NCBI GenBank assembly: GCA_944386645.1
Contig: CALXBW010000009.1
Span: forward strand, 1 to 56,742
Length of the DNA: 56,742 nucleotides
Source of the DNA: an uncultured Clostridia bacterium
GTDB lineage: Bacteria > Bacillota > Clostridia > TANB77 > CAG-508
Direction: 5' to 3'
The first letter of the stretch is position 1. Each line of letters opens with the position of its first letter. Made by a program: the position numbers and the translations under genes. The notes under the pieces are model-generated. The model saw only the letters and a program-made list of their open reading frames with translations. It was not told the origin of the DNA and searched no databases. Below are positions 37,790-47,665 of the stretch, piece after piece.

Positions 37790-37984
37790 TTACATTAAAA
37801 TTCCTAGATTAAAACCATAAATATTATTTTTTGGATTTGCTGTATCAACAGTATCACTACTTCCTAAAAAAGGATTATTAATTTTATATTCATTAGAAAA
37901 TACAACATTTAACCAAAACATTATGATTAAAATCAAAAATATTGAAATAGCTATAATTCTATTTTTTCTTTTTTCAGAATACAT
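37790..37984 (-). CDS. Small hypothetical single-pass membrane protein
   Basis: A 64-residue protein; ATG at 37984 is preceded by AAAAGGAG at a good distance. A basic N-terminus (MYSEKRKNR) leads into one hydrophobic helix (IIAISIFLILIIMFWLNVVF) and a polar tail ending GFNLGILM. No family recognised. It lies downstream of birA on the same strand with a 113-nt gap. Confidence 0.5.
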   Translation of the reverse strand: MYSEKRKNRIIAISIFLILIIMFWLNVVFSNEYKINNPFLGSSDTVDTANPKNNIYGFNLGILM

Positions 37985-38097
37985 ATTAAATTCACTCCTT
38001 TTAATAATATTTATAACAGTATTCATCTGCCGGGTGAATATAATATCATATTTTTTTTACTTTGTTTGTCATTTCTTGTCGAAAACAAAAAATTTTT

Positions 38098-38676
38098 TCA
38101 ATTTTTTATTTTTTTATATAATTTTTCCATATTTATACAAATTTTTTCTATTATTTCTTTCTTATTAAATATAATTTCATATTCTTTTCTTAAAGAAGTT
38201 GCTATATCTACAATTTCTTCTGGAAATTGTACTTGATTTATATTTAAGCCAATACCTATAATTATATCTTTTGCTATACCTCCTTGAGTTGATATATTTG
38301 TTAATATTCCCCCCAATTTCTTTCCATTTAAAACTATATCATTTGGATATGATATAGTTAATTTATAATTATATAATTCATATATTGTATCTACAATAAC
38401 ACTCGCTATATCTAATGTAATATTTTTTAATTTTTCGACTTCTATATTTGGAAAAAGTATAATAGACATAATTATATTACTATTTTTTTCTGTATACCAT
38501 TTTTTACCATGTGTCCCCTTCCCATCTATTTGATTATTAGCTATTATTACTGTTCCTTCCTTTACTTTATTCATAATTCTTTTTGCTTCTTCTTGTGTGG
38601 AATCTATTTCATTATATAATAATATTTCATTACCTATAATACAATTTGTATCATTTTTTATTTCTATTATTTTCAT
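38098..38676 (-). CDS. birA: Biotin-[acetyl-CoA-carboxylase] ligase, no DNA-binding domain
   Basis: A 192-residue biotin protein ligase. Family motifs are EIDSTQEEAKR, IIANNQIDGKGTHGKKWYT (the biotinyl-AMP loop, with GKGTHGKKW in place of the usual GRGRxGRxW), SYPNDIVLNGKKLGGILTN and IIIGIGLNIN. The N-terminal helix-turn-helix of repressor-type BirA and the C-terminal SH3-like domain are absent. The enzyme therefore attaches biotin to carboxylase carrier domains but should not repress biotin genes. It starts 5 nt after dnaE, so the two are co-transcribed. Confidence 0.9.
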   Translation of the reverse strand: MKIIEIKNDTNCIIGNEILLYNEIDSTQEEAKRIMNKVKEGTVIIANNQIDGKGTHGKKWYTEKNSNIIMSIILFPNIEVEKLKNITLDIASVIVDTIYELYNYKLTISYPNDIVLNGKKLGGILTNISTQGGIAKDIIIGIGLNINQVQFPEEIVDIATSLRKEYEIIFNKKEIIEKICINMEKLYKKIKN

Positions 38677-38681
38677 AATTA

Positions 38682-41600
38682 TTACCTTAATTCTATATTA
38701 TCTCCAATTATTTCTTTAAATTCTTTTATTATTTCATCGGTTATATAAATACTTCCTGCACTTTTGGTTTCATTTCCATCAATTATATCTACAGATATAT
38801 TATTTTTTTCTCCATTAAAAAATCTTAGTATTCCTCTTAATTTATTTTTTTTCTCATCATCTAAGTTAGTTATATTTATTGCCAAATTTTTTGAATGACT
38901 TTCTTTTAATTCTGTAATATCTCTTGCAACTATTTTAGCATCTTCATCTTCTCTAACACTTAATTTTCCATCTATTAATACTATATTATCAACTAATAAT
39001 ATATTAGAACATTTTGAATAACAACTATCAAATACAATTATTTCACATGTTCCATATAAATCTTCTACTGTCACAAAGGCCATTATTGTATTATTCTTAG
39101 TATATTTTTTCTTTACTTGTGTTATTATACCAGCATATTTAACAAAACTATTATCTTTTGAAAAATCATTTTCCTCAACCATTTTATTAATAATTAAATT
39201 ATCTATATTTGTATTCCTTTGTATGATATTTCTTATTTTTTCCAATGGATGCCCTGTTATATATATTCCCAACATTTCCTTTTCGTTTTTTAATGATTCT
39301 CTTTCTGGTAATTCAGGCAATACTATATAATTGTATTTTATTTCTTGTAATTTTGTATCAGCTTGGCCAAAATCAAACATTGTAACTTGACCTTCAATAC
39401 TTTTTCTTTGATTCGAATTAATTGTTTCAATAATACCTTCATATGAAGCTAATAATGTACTTCTAGTTTGTTTAAATTCATCAAAAGCACCTGCTTTTAT
39501 AAGAGATTCAATACATTTCTTATTTACAGATTCATTTTGTATACGTTCACAAAAATCTGTGAAATCTTTATATTCACCATTTTTCTCTCTTTCTGCTACA
39601 ATTGCATCTACAGCTGCTATTCCTACATTTTTAATACTTCCTAAACCAAATCTAATTTTCTTATTATCAACTGAAAATTTGGTATAACTTTTATTTATAC
39701 AAGGCTTTAGGATTTCTATATTTAATCTCTTACATTCATCTATATATTCTGGTACTTTATCTAAATTACCTAAAAAACTATTTAAAGTTGCAGCCATAAA
39801 TTCTTCAGGATAATATGCTTTAAGATATGCAGTTCTGTATGACACAACAGCATAAGCAGCAGCATGTGATTTATTAAATGCATATTTTGCAAACTCTGCC
39901 ATTTCATCGAAAATTTTATTTGCAGACACTTCATCTATACCATTTCTTATACAACCAGGAATTATAACATTACCATTTTCATCTGTTTGACCATAAATAA
40001 AATATTCTCTCTCTTTTGCCATAACATCTAATTTCTTTTTTCCCATAGCTCTTCTCACCAAATCTGCTCTTCCTAAAGAATATCCTGCTAAATCTCTAAC
40101 AATTTGCATAACTTGTTCTTGATAAACCATGCATCCATAAGTTACATTTAATATTGGCTCTAGTGAAGGATGAGTATACACTGCATGTTCTGGATCTTTT
40201 TTATTTGCTATATATCTTGGAATCTGATCCATTGGACCTGGTCTATAAAGTGACACACCAGCAATTATATCTTCTAATCCGTCAGGTTTTAATTCCTTCA
40301 TGAAATTTGTCATTCCAGCACTTTCAAATTGAAAAATACCAGATGTTTTTCCATCACACCATAATTTATATACATTTGGATCATTCATTTCTGGATCAAA
40401 TTTAACATCTACATTTCTATTTTCTTTTACTAACTTCTTTGCATCTTCTATAACTGTTAAAGTTCTAAGACCTAAAAAGTCCATTTTTAATAATCCTAGT
40501 TCTTCCAATGTTGTCATTATAAATTGTGTAGATATAGCACCATCTCTTACATACAATGGTACATATGTATCTACTGGCTCCCTAGTAATTACAACACCAC
40601 AAGCATGAGTAGAAGCCTGTCTTGGTAATCCTTCTAAAGCAATTGATATATCAATTAATTTTTTTACCTCTTCATTTGTATCGTATATTTGCTTTAATTC
40701 TCTATTTTGTTCAAGTGCCTTATTAATAGTTATATGTAATTCAAAAGGTATCATTTTCGCTAATTTATCAACTTCTGCATATGGCACATCTAAAGCTCTT
40801 CCTACATCTCTAATTACCATTCTTGCAGACATTGTTCCAAAAGTTATTATTTGTGCAACATGATCTCCACCATATTTTCTTGCAACATAATCTATTACCT
40901 CTTGTCTTCTTTCATAACAAAAATCAATATCAAAATCTGGCATACTAATTCTTTCTGGATTTAAAAATCTTTCAAAAAGCAAATTATATTTTATTGGATC
41001 AATATCTGTTATACCAATAACATATGCAGCAATTGAACCTGCTCCAGAACCTCTACCTGGTCCAACAGCTATCCCTTTAGATTTTGCATAATTTATAAAG
41101 TCCCAAACAATTAGATAATAGTCAACATATCCCATTTTTTCTATAACAGATATTTCATAATCTAGTCTTTTTCTTATTTCATCACTTGGATTTTCACCAT
41201 ATCTTTTTATTAAACCTTCATAACATAATTTTTTAAAATAATCTGCATGAGTTGCATATTCTTTAGGAACTTCATAATTTGGTAGTTTTGTAACACCAAA
41301 TTCAAATTCGACATTACATTCTTCTGCAATTTTTACTGTGTTTTTTATTGCATATGGTACATTTTTAAAATGCTCATACATCTCTTCTGGACTTTTTATA
41401 TAAAACTCTTCTGTTTCAAATCTCATTCTGTCTTCTTCATTCATTCTTTTGCCTGTTTGTATACATAATAATACTTCATGATTATAAGCATCTTCTTTTT
41501 TTAAATAATGTGCATCATTTGTAGCAACTAAAGGAATATTTAGTTCTCTACTTATTTGTATCAATTTTTGATTAACAATTGCTTGCTCTCTTAGCCCATT

Positions 41601-42128
41601 ATATTGTAATTCTAAATAATATCCATCTTTAAAAACTTTATGATGCCATTTAGCAATCTCTTTTGCTTTTTCAATATTACCATTTAATATAGCTTTATTT
41701 ATGCTTCCTGCTAAACAAGCACTCAAACATATTATTCCTTCACTATATTTTTCTAATGTTTCTAAATCTACACGAGGTTTATAGTAAAATCCATCTATAA
41801 AACCTATAGATACAATTTTTATCAAATTCTTATATCCTATATTATTTTTCGCAAGTAATATTAAATGTGAATAATTATTATCTATATTTGGCTCTTTATC
41901 AAATCTACTCCTTGGAGCAACATATACTTCACAACCAATTATAGGCTTTACTCCATTTTTTTTACATTCTTTATAAAAATCAATAACACCATACATAACA
42001 CCATGATCTGTTATTGCAATAGAATTCATTCCTAACTCTTTTGCCCTTTTAGGTAAATCTTTAATTCTATTTGCACCATCTAACAAACTATATTCACTAT
42101 GTACATGTAAATGAACAAAATCTTCCAT
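38682..42128 (-). CDS. dnaE: DNA polymerase III subunit alpha (DnaE type)
   Basis: A 1148-residue replicative polymerase. The N-terminal PHP domain starts FVHLHVHSEYSLLDGANR. Polymerase motifs include GPGRGSGAGSIAAYVIGITD and MPDFDIDFCYERR (catalytic Asp residues). Then AYAVVSYRTAYLKAYYPEEF, a helix-hairpin-helix region (IRFGLGSIKNVGIAAVDAIV), and a C-terminal OB fold (about 985-1060). There is no PolC-type proofreading exonuclease, so this is the DnaE that partners PolC in Firmicutes or acts alone. AAGGAAATTCAAATG marks the start. Confidence 0.97.
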   Translation of the reverse strand: MEDFVHLHVHSEYSLLDGANRIKDLPKRAKELGMNSIAITDHGVMYGVIDFYKECKKNGVKPIIGCEVYVAPRSRFDKEPNIDNNYSHLILLAKNNIGYKNLIKIVSIGFIDGFYYKPRVDLETLEKYSEGIICLSACLAGSINKAILNGNIEKAKEIAKWHHKVFKDGYYLELQYNGLREQAIVNQKLIQISRELNIPLVATNDAHYLKKEDAYNHEVLLCIQTGKRMNEEDRMRFETEEFYIKSPEEMYEHFKNVPYAIKNTVKIAEECNVEFEFGVTKLPNYEVPKEYATHADYFKKLCYEGLIKRYGENPSDEIRKRLDYEISVIEKMGYVDYYLIVWDFINYAKSKGIAVGPGRGSGAGSIAAYVIGITDIDPIKYNLLFERFLNPERISMPDFDIDFCYERRQEVIDYVARKYGGDHVAQIITFGTMSARMVIRDVGRALDVPYAEVDKLAKMIPFELHITINKALEQNRELKQIYDTNEEVKKLIDISIALEGLPRQASTHACGVVITREPVDTYVPLYVRDGAISTQFIMTTLEELGLLKMDFLGLRTLTVIEDAKKLVKENRNVDVKFDPEMNDPNVYKLWCDGKTSGIFQFESAGMTNFMKELKPDGLEDIIAGVSLYRPGPMDQIPRYIANKKDPEHAVYTHPSLEPILNVTYGCMVYQEQVMQIVRDLAGYSLGRADLVRRAMGKKKLDVMAKEREYFIYGQTDENGNVIIPGCIRNGIDEVSANKIFDEMAEFAKYAFNKSHAAAYAVVSYRTAYLKAYYPEEFMAATLNSFLGNLDKVPEYIDECKRLNIEILKPCINKSYTKFSVDNKKIRFGLGSIKNVGIAAVDAIVAEREKNGEYKDFTDFCERIQNESVNKKCIESLIKAGAFDEFKQTRSTLLASYEGIIETINSNQRKSIEGQVTMFDFGQADTKLQEIKYNYIVLPELPERESLKNEKEMLGIYITGHPLEKIRNIIQRNTNIDNLIINKMVEENDFSKDNSFVKYAGIITQVKKKYTKNNTIMAFVTVEDLYGTCEIIVFDSCYSKCSNILLVDNIVLIDGKLSVREDEDAKIVARDITELKESHSKNLAINITNLDDEKKNKLRGILRFFNGEKNNISVDIIDGNETKSAGSIYITDEIIKEFKEIIGDNIELR

Positions 42129-42180
42129 TTGAATTTCCTTCCATTTTATTAAAAATTGAATAATAATTTTTGTGCATCAA

Positions 42181-42281
42181 TATATTTTTACATTCAGTGA
42201 TGAAATTTTCTAGAACGTAAAAATATATTATATCTTTTTTGCAATTATGTCAAATTAATAATTTTTATAAATTGCAAAAAA
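42181..42281. repeat. Two inverted repeats in the dnaE-sortase divergent region
   Basis: First dyad: about 42181-42228, arms ATATATTTTTAC and GTAAAAATATAT around a 24-nt centre. Second dyad: TTTTTTGCAATT (42235-42246) and AATTGCAAAAAA (42270-42281). The same TTTTGCAAAAAA string recurs at about 42342, just before the sortase start. They lie between divergent genes, so these could be regulator sites or 5'-leader structures. Confidence 0.5.
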
Positions 42282-42357
42282 AATAATATATCGATTTTTA
42301 ATAATTTTATATATATTAATATTGTATATTTAATATAATTTTGCAAAAAATATTTTT

Positions 42358-43035
42358 ATGAATCAAATATTAATTACAAATAAAGTAAATATTTTAGAAA
42401 ATACAAATAATTTTTATTATGAAAATAAAAATTATAATTATACTAAAATTTTTAAAATAATTTTTATTACATCTATAGTTTTTATTATATTAGGAACAAT
42501 CTTTCTAATTTATAGTACTTTTTCTAGAAATAAAAAAGCTAATATATCTAACTCTCTTTTTAATACTTTTAGCATATCTAATCTATATTCATCTTCAGAT
42601 TCTTACAATTCAATGAAAATAAATACAGAACAGGCAAATAACAACTTTTATGTGATTGGTAGTATTAAAATTGACAAAATAGATATTTATTACCCTATAG
42701 TTTCTAATATTAATGATGAATTATTAAAAATTTCTCCATGCAAATTTTATGGTCCAAATCCAAATGAAATTGGTAACTTATGTATAGCTGCTCATAATTA
42801 TGATGATAATAGGTTTTTTAGTAAAATTAAAAAATTAAAATTTAATGATGAAATATATATATATGATATATCTGGAAATTTCGTAAGATATAATGTATAT
42901 AAAGTATTTGAAACTTTTTATAATGATACAACATGTACAGACCAAAATACAAATGGAAAAAAAGAAATAACATTAGTAACTTGTAATAACTCAAATGGAA
43001 ACAGAATCATTGTAAAGGCACGTGAAGGGTTATAA
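42358..43035 (+). CDS. Class D-like sortase (fourth copy, divergent)
   Basis: A 225-residue sortase. The cytoplasmic N-terminus (1-33) is longer than in the tandem copies, followed by an anchor helix (about 34-53). The catalytic domain has His in CIAAHNYDDNRFF, Cys in EITLVTCNNSN (TLxTC) and Arg in NRIIVKAREGL. Sequence similarity to the 5-7.6 kb trio is limited to the motifs. No clear Shine-Dalgarno sequence lies before the ATG, although a TATAAT-like box is present about 20 nt upstream. It is convergent with an LPKTG surface protein 43 nt away, its likely substrate. Confidence 0.88.
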   Translation: MNQILITNKVNILENTNNFYYENKNYNYTKIFKIIFITSIVFIILGTIFLIYSTFSRNKKANISNSLFNTFSISNLYSSSDSYNSMKINTEQANNNFYVIGSIKIDKIDIYYPIVSNINDELLKISPCKFYGPNPNEIGNLCIAAHNYDDNRFFSKIKKLKFNDEIYIYDISGNFVRYNVYKVFETFYNDTTCTDQNTNGKKEITLVTCNNSNGNRIIVKAREGL

Positions 43036-43047
43036 GCTTATAAATTT

Positions 43048-43075
43048 AAAAAATCTCGCATAGCGAGATTTTTTT
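43048..43075. terminator. Bidirectional terminator between sortase and LPKTG gene
   Basis: Stem AAAAAATCTCGC/GCGAGATTTTTT with a 3-nt loop, between the convergent sortase and surface protein genes. Confidence 0.9.
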
Positions 43076-43078
43076 ATA

Positions 43079-43474
43079 TTAATATTTTACATTATTATAT
43101 TTTCTTATTTTTATATATGCATATATAGCAACTATAGCAAATATTCCTATTATAAATAAAACTGAATAATCTACACCAGTTTTTGGTAAGTTACTATCAT
43201 ATACACTAGAATTTGAATTGTTTCTATTAGTATTATTTGCTGTATTATTTGAATTATTGTTAGAAGTATTTAATGCTGGTGCAACAATTTGTGTATTATT
43301 AGTAGCATTACTAATATTTCCAATTGAAGGTATACCATTTGTACCACCTGTACTATTATTTACATTACCAATTGTTGGTATTCCATTTGTTGCAAAAACC
43401 GAACTACTCATACATACTAGAGTAACCATTAAAATTGTTATTAATAATAATCTAAAACTTTTTACTTTCAACAT
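43079..43474 (-). CDS. LPKTG-anchored cell-wall surface protein
   Basis: A 131-residue secreted protein. A signal peptide ends at VFA (about residue 29). Then come two repeats of NGIPTIGN/NGIPSIGN type followed by a long Asn/Ser/Thr spacer. The C-terminal sorting signal is complete: LPKTG, a hydrophobic helix (YSVLFIIGIFAIVAIYAYI) and a positively charged tail (KIRKYNNVKY). A sortase would cut between Thr and Gly and link it to peptidoglycan. It is the only sorting substrate seen in the window and lies beside the fourth sortase. AAGGAG precedes ATG. The mature part is very small, so it may be a spacer or adhesin-like tail. Confidence 0.88.
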   Translation of the reverse strand: MLKVKSFRLLLITILMVTLVCMSSSVFATNGIPTIGNVNNSTGGTNGIPSIGNISNATNNTQIVAPALNTSNNNSNNTANNTNRNNSNSSVYDSNLPKTGVDYSVLFIIGIFAIVAIYAYIKIRKYNNVKY

Positions 43475-43641
43475 TTCTTTTGCTCCTTTTTATTTAATCT
43501 CTTATATACTTAGTATAATTATTCTATAAATATTTATACTACATTTTTTTACATATTGCAATACTTTTATATAAATTTATTTTATTTTTTATATTTTGTA
43601 ATATAATTGCAATATTTTAGACTAATTTCTTTTGTTAATAT

Positions 43642-44733
43642 TTATACATTAAATTTGAATAGCACTATATCTCCATCTTTCATAATATAGTCTTTTCCTT
43701 CTTGACGTACTAAACCTTTTTCTTTTGCATTTTGCATTGAACCACTTTTTACTAATTCATCATATGTTATAACTTCAGCTTTTATAAAACCTCTTTGTAT
43801 ATCTGAATGAATTTTTCCAGCAGCTTCTGGTGCTTTTGTACCTTTTTTTATAGTCCATGCTCTAACTTCTGGTTCACCTGCAGTTAAAAATGACATTAGT
43901 CCTAATAAATCATAACTTGCTTTTATTAATTTGTCAAGACCTGATTCTTCTAAACCTAATTCGTGTAACATCTCTTTTTTATCATTTTCCTCAAGCAAAG
44001 TTAATTCCTCTTCTATTTTTACACATAAAGGTATAACTTTAGAATTTTCATTTTTTGCATACTCTTGTACCTTTTTTGCATTTTCATTATCATTAGCATC
44101 TGAAATCTGATTTTCTGAAATATTTGCAATATACATCATAGGTTTCATGGTTAATAAAAACATATCTTTTATAATATCTTTTTCTTCATCTGACAAATCA
44201 ACAATTCTTGCAGGTTTACCATTCTCCAAATTTAACTTAATTTTATTTAAAACATCAATTTCTTCTTGATATTTTTTATCTGATTTTAACATTTTTTTTG
44301 CTTTTTCTAATCTTTTATCTATTGTTTCTATATCTGCAAAAATTAATTCTAAATTAATAGTCTCTATATCTCTTATAGGATCAATTTTTCCATCAACATG
44401 TACAATATTTGAATCTTCAAAACATCTTACAACTTCAACTATACTATCTACTTCTCTTATATGTGATAAAAATTTATTACCTAATCCTTCACCTTTACTT
44501 GCACCTTTTACTAATCCTGCAATATCAACGAATTCTATAACTGCTGGTGTAGTTTTTTTTGCATTAAACATTTTTGTTAAAACATCTAATCTTTCATCTG
44601 GTACTGGAACAACTCCAACATTTGGCTCAATTGTACAAAATGGATAATTAGCACATTCAGCCCCTGCATTTGTTATTGCATTAAACATTGTACTTTTTCC
44701 TACATTTGGTAGTCCTACTATTCCTATCTTCAT
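43642..44733 (-). CDS. ychF: Redox-regulated ATPase YchF (OLA1 family)
   Basis: A 363-residue Obg-related P-loop protein. The P-loop is GIVGLPNVGKSTMFNAI; FVDIAGLVKGASKGEGLGNKFL is switch II; and a C-terminal TGS domain contains EVRAWTIKKGTKAPEAAG...DIQRGFIKAEV. YchF prefers ATP to GTP because the G4 motif is altered, binds ribosomes, and limits oxidative-stress responses. It is the last gene of a seven-gene minus-strand run, 27 nt after pfk. Confidence 0.97.
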   Translation of the reverse strand: MKIGIVGLPNVGKSTMFNAITNAGAECANYPFCTIEPNVGVVPVPDERLDVLTKMFNAKKTTPAVIEFVDIAGLVKGASKGEGLGNKFLSHIREVDSIVEVVRCFEDSNIVHVDGKIDPIRDIETINLELIFADIETIDKRLEKAKKMLKSDKKYQEEIDVLNKIKLNLENGKPARIVDLSDEEKDIIKDMFLLTMKPMMYIANISENQISDANDNENAKKVQEYAKNENSKVIPLCVKIEEELTLLEENDKKEMLHELGLEESGLDKLIKASYDLLGLMSFLTAGEPEVRAWTIKKGTKAPEAAGKIHSDIQRGFIKAEVITYDELVKSGSMQNAKEKGLVRQEGKDYIMKDGDIVLFKFNV

Positions 44734-44760
44734 CTATATCCCTCTTTCATAAAGTTAATC

Positions 44761-45897
44761 TTAATCTCCTAAGCATATACCTATACTTCTTGCTGTTTTT
44801 ACTAAATCGCTATCCATACTTACTTTTCTTATATTACTTTCTTCTGTATTTCCAGAAACAGCTCCTATCTTTTTATTATTTCCTACCACATCTTCTAAAG
44901 ATACACTGTCTAATACTCCATTTTTTAAAACAACTAATGTTCCAAATTTTTCTTCTAAGGCTAGATTCATTGCTTTTGCTCCATATTTAGTAGATAATGT
45001 TCTATCAAAAGCAGTTGGCGTTCCTCCCCTTTGTACATACCCTAATGTTGTATTTCTCGCTTCTAAACCTGTCAATTTTTCCAATTCATGAGCAACTTTA
45101 TTTCCAATTCCACCTAATTTAGTATTATCAACTCCTGTACCATTGTCTCTTGTATTTTCAACTGTAATACTTCCACCTTTTGGCATTGCTCCTTCTGAAA
45201 CCACAACAATACTAAAATCTTTTCCTTCTTTTCTTCTTTCATTAATCTTATCTACAACTTTATCTATATCATAAGGGATTTCTGGAATTAATGCAACATC
45301 TGCTCCTCCTGCAATAGCAGACTCCAAAGCAATCCATCCTGCATATCTTCCCATTGTTTCAAGTACCATAATTCTATGATGTGTTTCAGCTGTTGTATGA
45401 AGTCTATCTAAAGCTTCTGTTGCAACAGAAACAGCTGTGTTGTAACCAAAAGTAATATCTGTACATGCAACATCATTATCTATTGTTTTTGGAACTCCTA
45501 TAACATTAACTCCTCTTACAAAGAAATCTCTAGCAGATTTTTGTGTTCCATCTCCACCTAATGTAAATATACAATCGAATCCATCTTTTTTTATATTATC
45601 TATACATTCTTGTGATAAATCTTTATATACAGTTTGTCCATTTTCATTTACTTTATAATTAAACACATTGGCATTTGTAGATGAACCAATAATTGAACCT
45701 CCTTTATGCAAAATACCAGATATCATATGTGTTCCAATAAGGTCTACATATTCATTTTTTAATAAACCATTATATCCATCAATAAAACCATAACATTCTA
45801 CATTATGTTTTTTTGCAGTTAATGCTATAGCCCTAATAACAGCATTAAATCCTGATACATCTCCTCCATTAGCTAAAATCGCAACTTTTTTTACCAT
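44761..45897 (-). CDS. 6-phosphofructokinase, PPi-lineage type with Gly/Lys active-site pair
   Basis: A 378-residue PFK. The phosphate-donor motif is TLGGDGTQKSA and the sugar-phosphate loop is GVPKTIDNDV; METMGRYAGWIAL and TTLGYVQRGGTPTAFDR are also present. Classical ATP enzymes have Gly at both key positions (GGDG, PGTIDND), whereas PPi enzymes have Asp and Lys (GGDD, PKTIDND). This protein has Gly plus Lys, as in ATP-using members of the PPi-PFK lineage. ATP is therefore the more likely donor, but PPi cannot be excluded. It follows pgi by 16 nt, giving two consecutive glycolytic steps in one operon. AAGGAGG precedes ATG. Confidence 0.9.
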   Translation of the reverse strand: MVKKVAILANGGDVSGFNAVIRAIALTAKKHNVECYGFIDGYNGLLKNEYVDLIGTHMISGILHKGGSIIGSSTNANVFNYKVNENGQTVYKDLSQECIDNIKKDGFDCIFTLGGDGTQKSARDFFVRGVNVIGVPKTIDNDVACTDITFGYNTAVSVATEALDRLHTTAETHHRIMVLETMGRYAGWIALESAIAGGADVALIPEIPYDIDKVVDKINERRKEGKDFSIVVVSEGAMPKGGSITVENTRDNGTGVDNTKLGGIGNKVAHELEKLTGLEARNTTLGYVQRGGTPTAFDRTLSTKYGAKAMNLALEEKFGTLVVLKNGVLDSVSLEDVVGNNKKIGAVSGNTEESNIRKVSMDSDLVKTARSIGICLGD

Positions 45898-45913
45898 ATT
45901 AATACCTCCTTAT

Positions 45914-47227
45914 TTATTCTGTATATCCAGGTTTTTCTAGTAACCTAAACATATTCTTTTTATATTCTTCAACACCTGGTTGATTAAATGGATTTATACC
46001 TAAAATTTGACCAGATACTGCACAAGCTTTTTCAAAGAAGTATATTAAATGTCCTATCGATTCTTCTGATAAATCTTCCATTTCTAATATTATATTAGGA
46101 CATAATCCACTTACATGTGCTTCTACAGTTCCTTCCATTGCTTTTTCATTTACATAACTCAATTTTCTCCCTGCTAAATAATTTAATCCATCTAAATTAT
46201 CACCATCTGTTTTTATTGTAATATCTGAATTATACTTATTAATAGAAATTACTGTCTCAAAAATATCTCTTCTACCTTGTTGTATATACTGCCCCATAGA
46301 ATGTAAATCTGTTGTAAAATCTACGCCCGCTGGAAAAATTCCTTTTTCTTCTTTTCCTTCACTTTCACCAAATAATTGTTTCCACCATTCAGTAAAATAA
46401 TGCATTTTTGGTTCATAGTTAACTAAAATTTCAATTAATTTATTTCTTTCATATAAAACATTTCTTGCTACTGCATATTTATAACAATCATTATATTTTA
46501 AATTATCATCATTATATTTCTCTTGAGCCAATCTTGCTCCATACATTAATTTGTCAATATCTATACCTGCTACAGCTATAGGTAATAAACCTACAGGTGT
46601 TAATACAGAATATCTACCTCCAATATTATCTGGAATTACAAAAGTTTCATACTCTTCTTCTTTAGATAACTTTTTAAGTGCTCCTTTACTTTTATCTGTT
46701 GTTACATATATCCTTTTTCTTGCTTCTTGTATACCATATTTATTTTCTAATATCTCTCTAAATATTCTAAAAGCAATAGCAGGCTCTGTAGTTGTTCCTG
46801 ATTTTGATATTACATTTATTGATAAATCCAAATCACCTATTGCTTCAATCAAATCGTTTATATATTTAGGACTTAAATTATTACCTGCATATAATATTTT
46901 GGGAGCTTTTCTTTTTTCTACTGGTATCATATTAAAAAAAGTATGTGTTAAAGATTCTATTACTGCTCTTGCTCCTAAATATGAGCCCCCTATTCCAATA
47001 ACTACTAATACGTCAGAATCTTTTCTTATTTTTTGTGCAGCTTGCCTTATCTTTTCAAATTCTTTTTTATCATATTTTGTGGGTAAATTAACCCATCCTA
47101 AAAATTCCTCATTATTATCTGCATTCTCATTCATTTTATTATGAATATCAAATACTTTCTGTGAGTATTTTAAAATATCTTTTTCATATACACCACTGTT
47201 TTCTAAATTAAGTTTTATTGTTGACAT
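45914..47227 (-). CDS. pgi: Glucose-6-phosphate isomerase
   Basis: A 437-residue phosphoglucose isomerase of the shorter Firmicutes form. Key stretches are [35 protein letters not shown] (phosphate loop), [17 protein letters not shown] and [16 protein letters not shown] with the catalytic Glu region. The C-terminal [19 protein letters not shown] supplies the catalytic Lys. It interconverts glucose-6-P and fructose-6-P and immediately precedes pfk. Confidence 0.97.
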   Translation of the reverse strand: MSTIKLNLENSGVYEKDILKYSQKVFDIHNKMNENADNNEEFLGWVNLPTKYDKKEFEKIRQAAQKIRKDSDVLVVIGIGGSYLGARAVIESLTHTFFNMIPVEKRKAPKILYAGNNLSPKYINDLIEAIGDLDLSINVISKSGTTTEPAIAFRIFREILENKYGIQEARKRIYVTTDKSKGALKKLSKEEEYETFVIPDNIGGRYSVLTPVGLLPIAVAGIDIDKLMYGARLAQEKYNDDNLKYNDCYKYAVARNVLYERNKLIEILVNYEPKMHYFTEWWKQLFGESEGKEEKGIFPAGVDFTTDLHSMGQYIQQGRRDIFETVISINKYNSDITIKTDGDNLDGLNYLAGRKLSYVNEKAMEGTVEAHVSGLCPNIILEMEDLSEESIGHLIYFFEKACAVSGQILGINPFNQPGVEEYKKNMFRLLEKPGYTE

Positions 47228-47252
47228 ACTTTTTCACCCTTTCTTTTGTATT

Positions 47253-47651
47253 TTATTTAAAAAATCTATTTATTTCTATCTCAGCATTTTCAACAGAATC
47301 TGAACCATGTATAAGATTTTCTGTTGTATTATTTGCATAATCTCCTCTTATTGTCCCTGCTGGTGCATCTAACCATTTTGTAGGACCCATCATATTCCTT
47401 ATCGCTTTAACAACATCTTCTCCTTCTATAATCATTGCAATTACAGGCCCAGATGTCATATTATTTAATGTGTCAACAAAAAAAGGCTTATCTGCTATGT
47501 GTTGATAATGTTCCCTAACAATTTCTTCACCTAAACTCATCATTTTCATATCTACTATTTTAAAATTTTTCTTCTCTATTCTAGAGATAATTTCTCCAAC
47601 TAAACCTCTTCTTATAGTTTCTGGTTTTAACATTACAAAAGTTCTTTCCAT
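47253..47651 (-). CDS. ndk: Nucleoside diphosphate kinase
   Basis: A 132-residue NDK. ERTFVMLKPETIRRGLVGEI is the N-terminal strand/helix, TSGPVIAMIIEG and IRNMMGPT the middle, and NLIHGSDSVENAEIEINRFF holds the phosphorylated catalytic His. It transfers terminal phosphate among NTPs. It lies between uppP and pgi, with 14- and 25-nt gaps. Confidence 0.97.
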   Translation of the reverse strand: MERTFVMLKPETIRRGLVGEIISRIEKKNFKIVDMKMMSLGEEIVREHYQHIADKPFFVDTLNNMTSGPVIAMIIEGEDVVKAIRNMMGPTKWLDAPAGTIRGDYANNTTENLIHGSDSVENAEIEINRFFK

Positions 47652-47665
47652 AATTTATTACTCCT

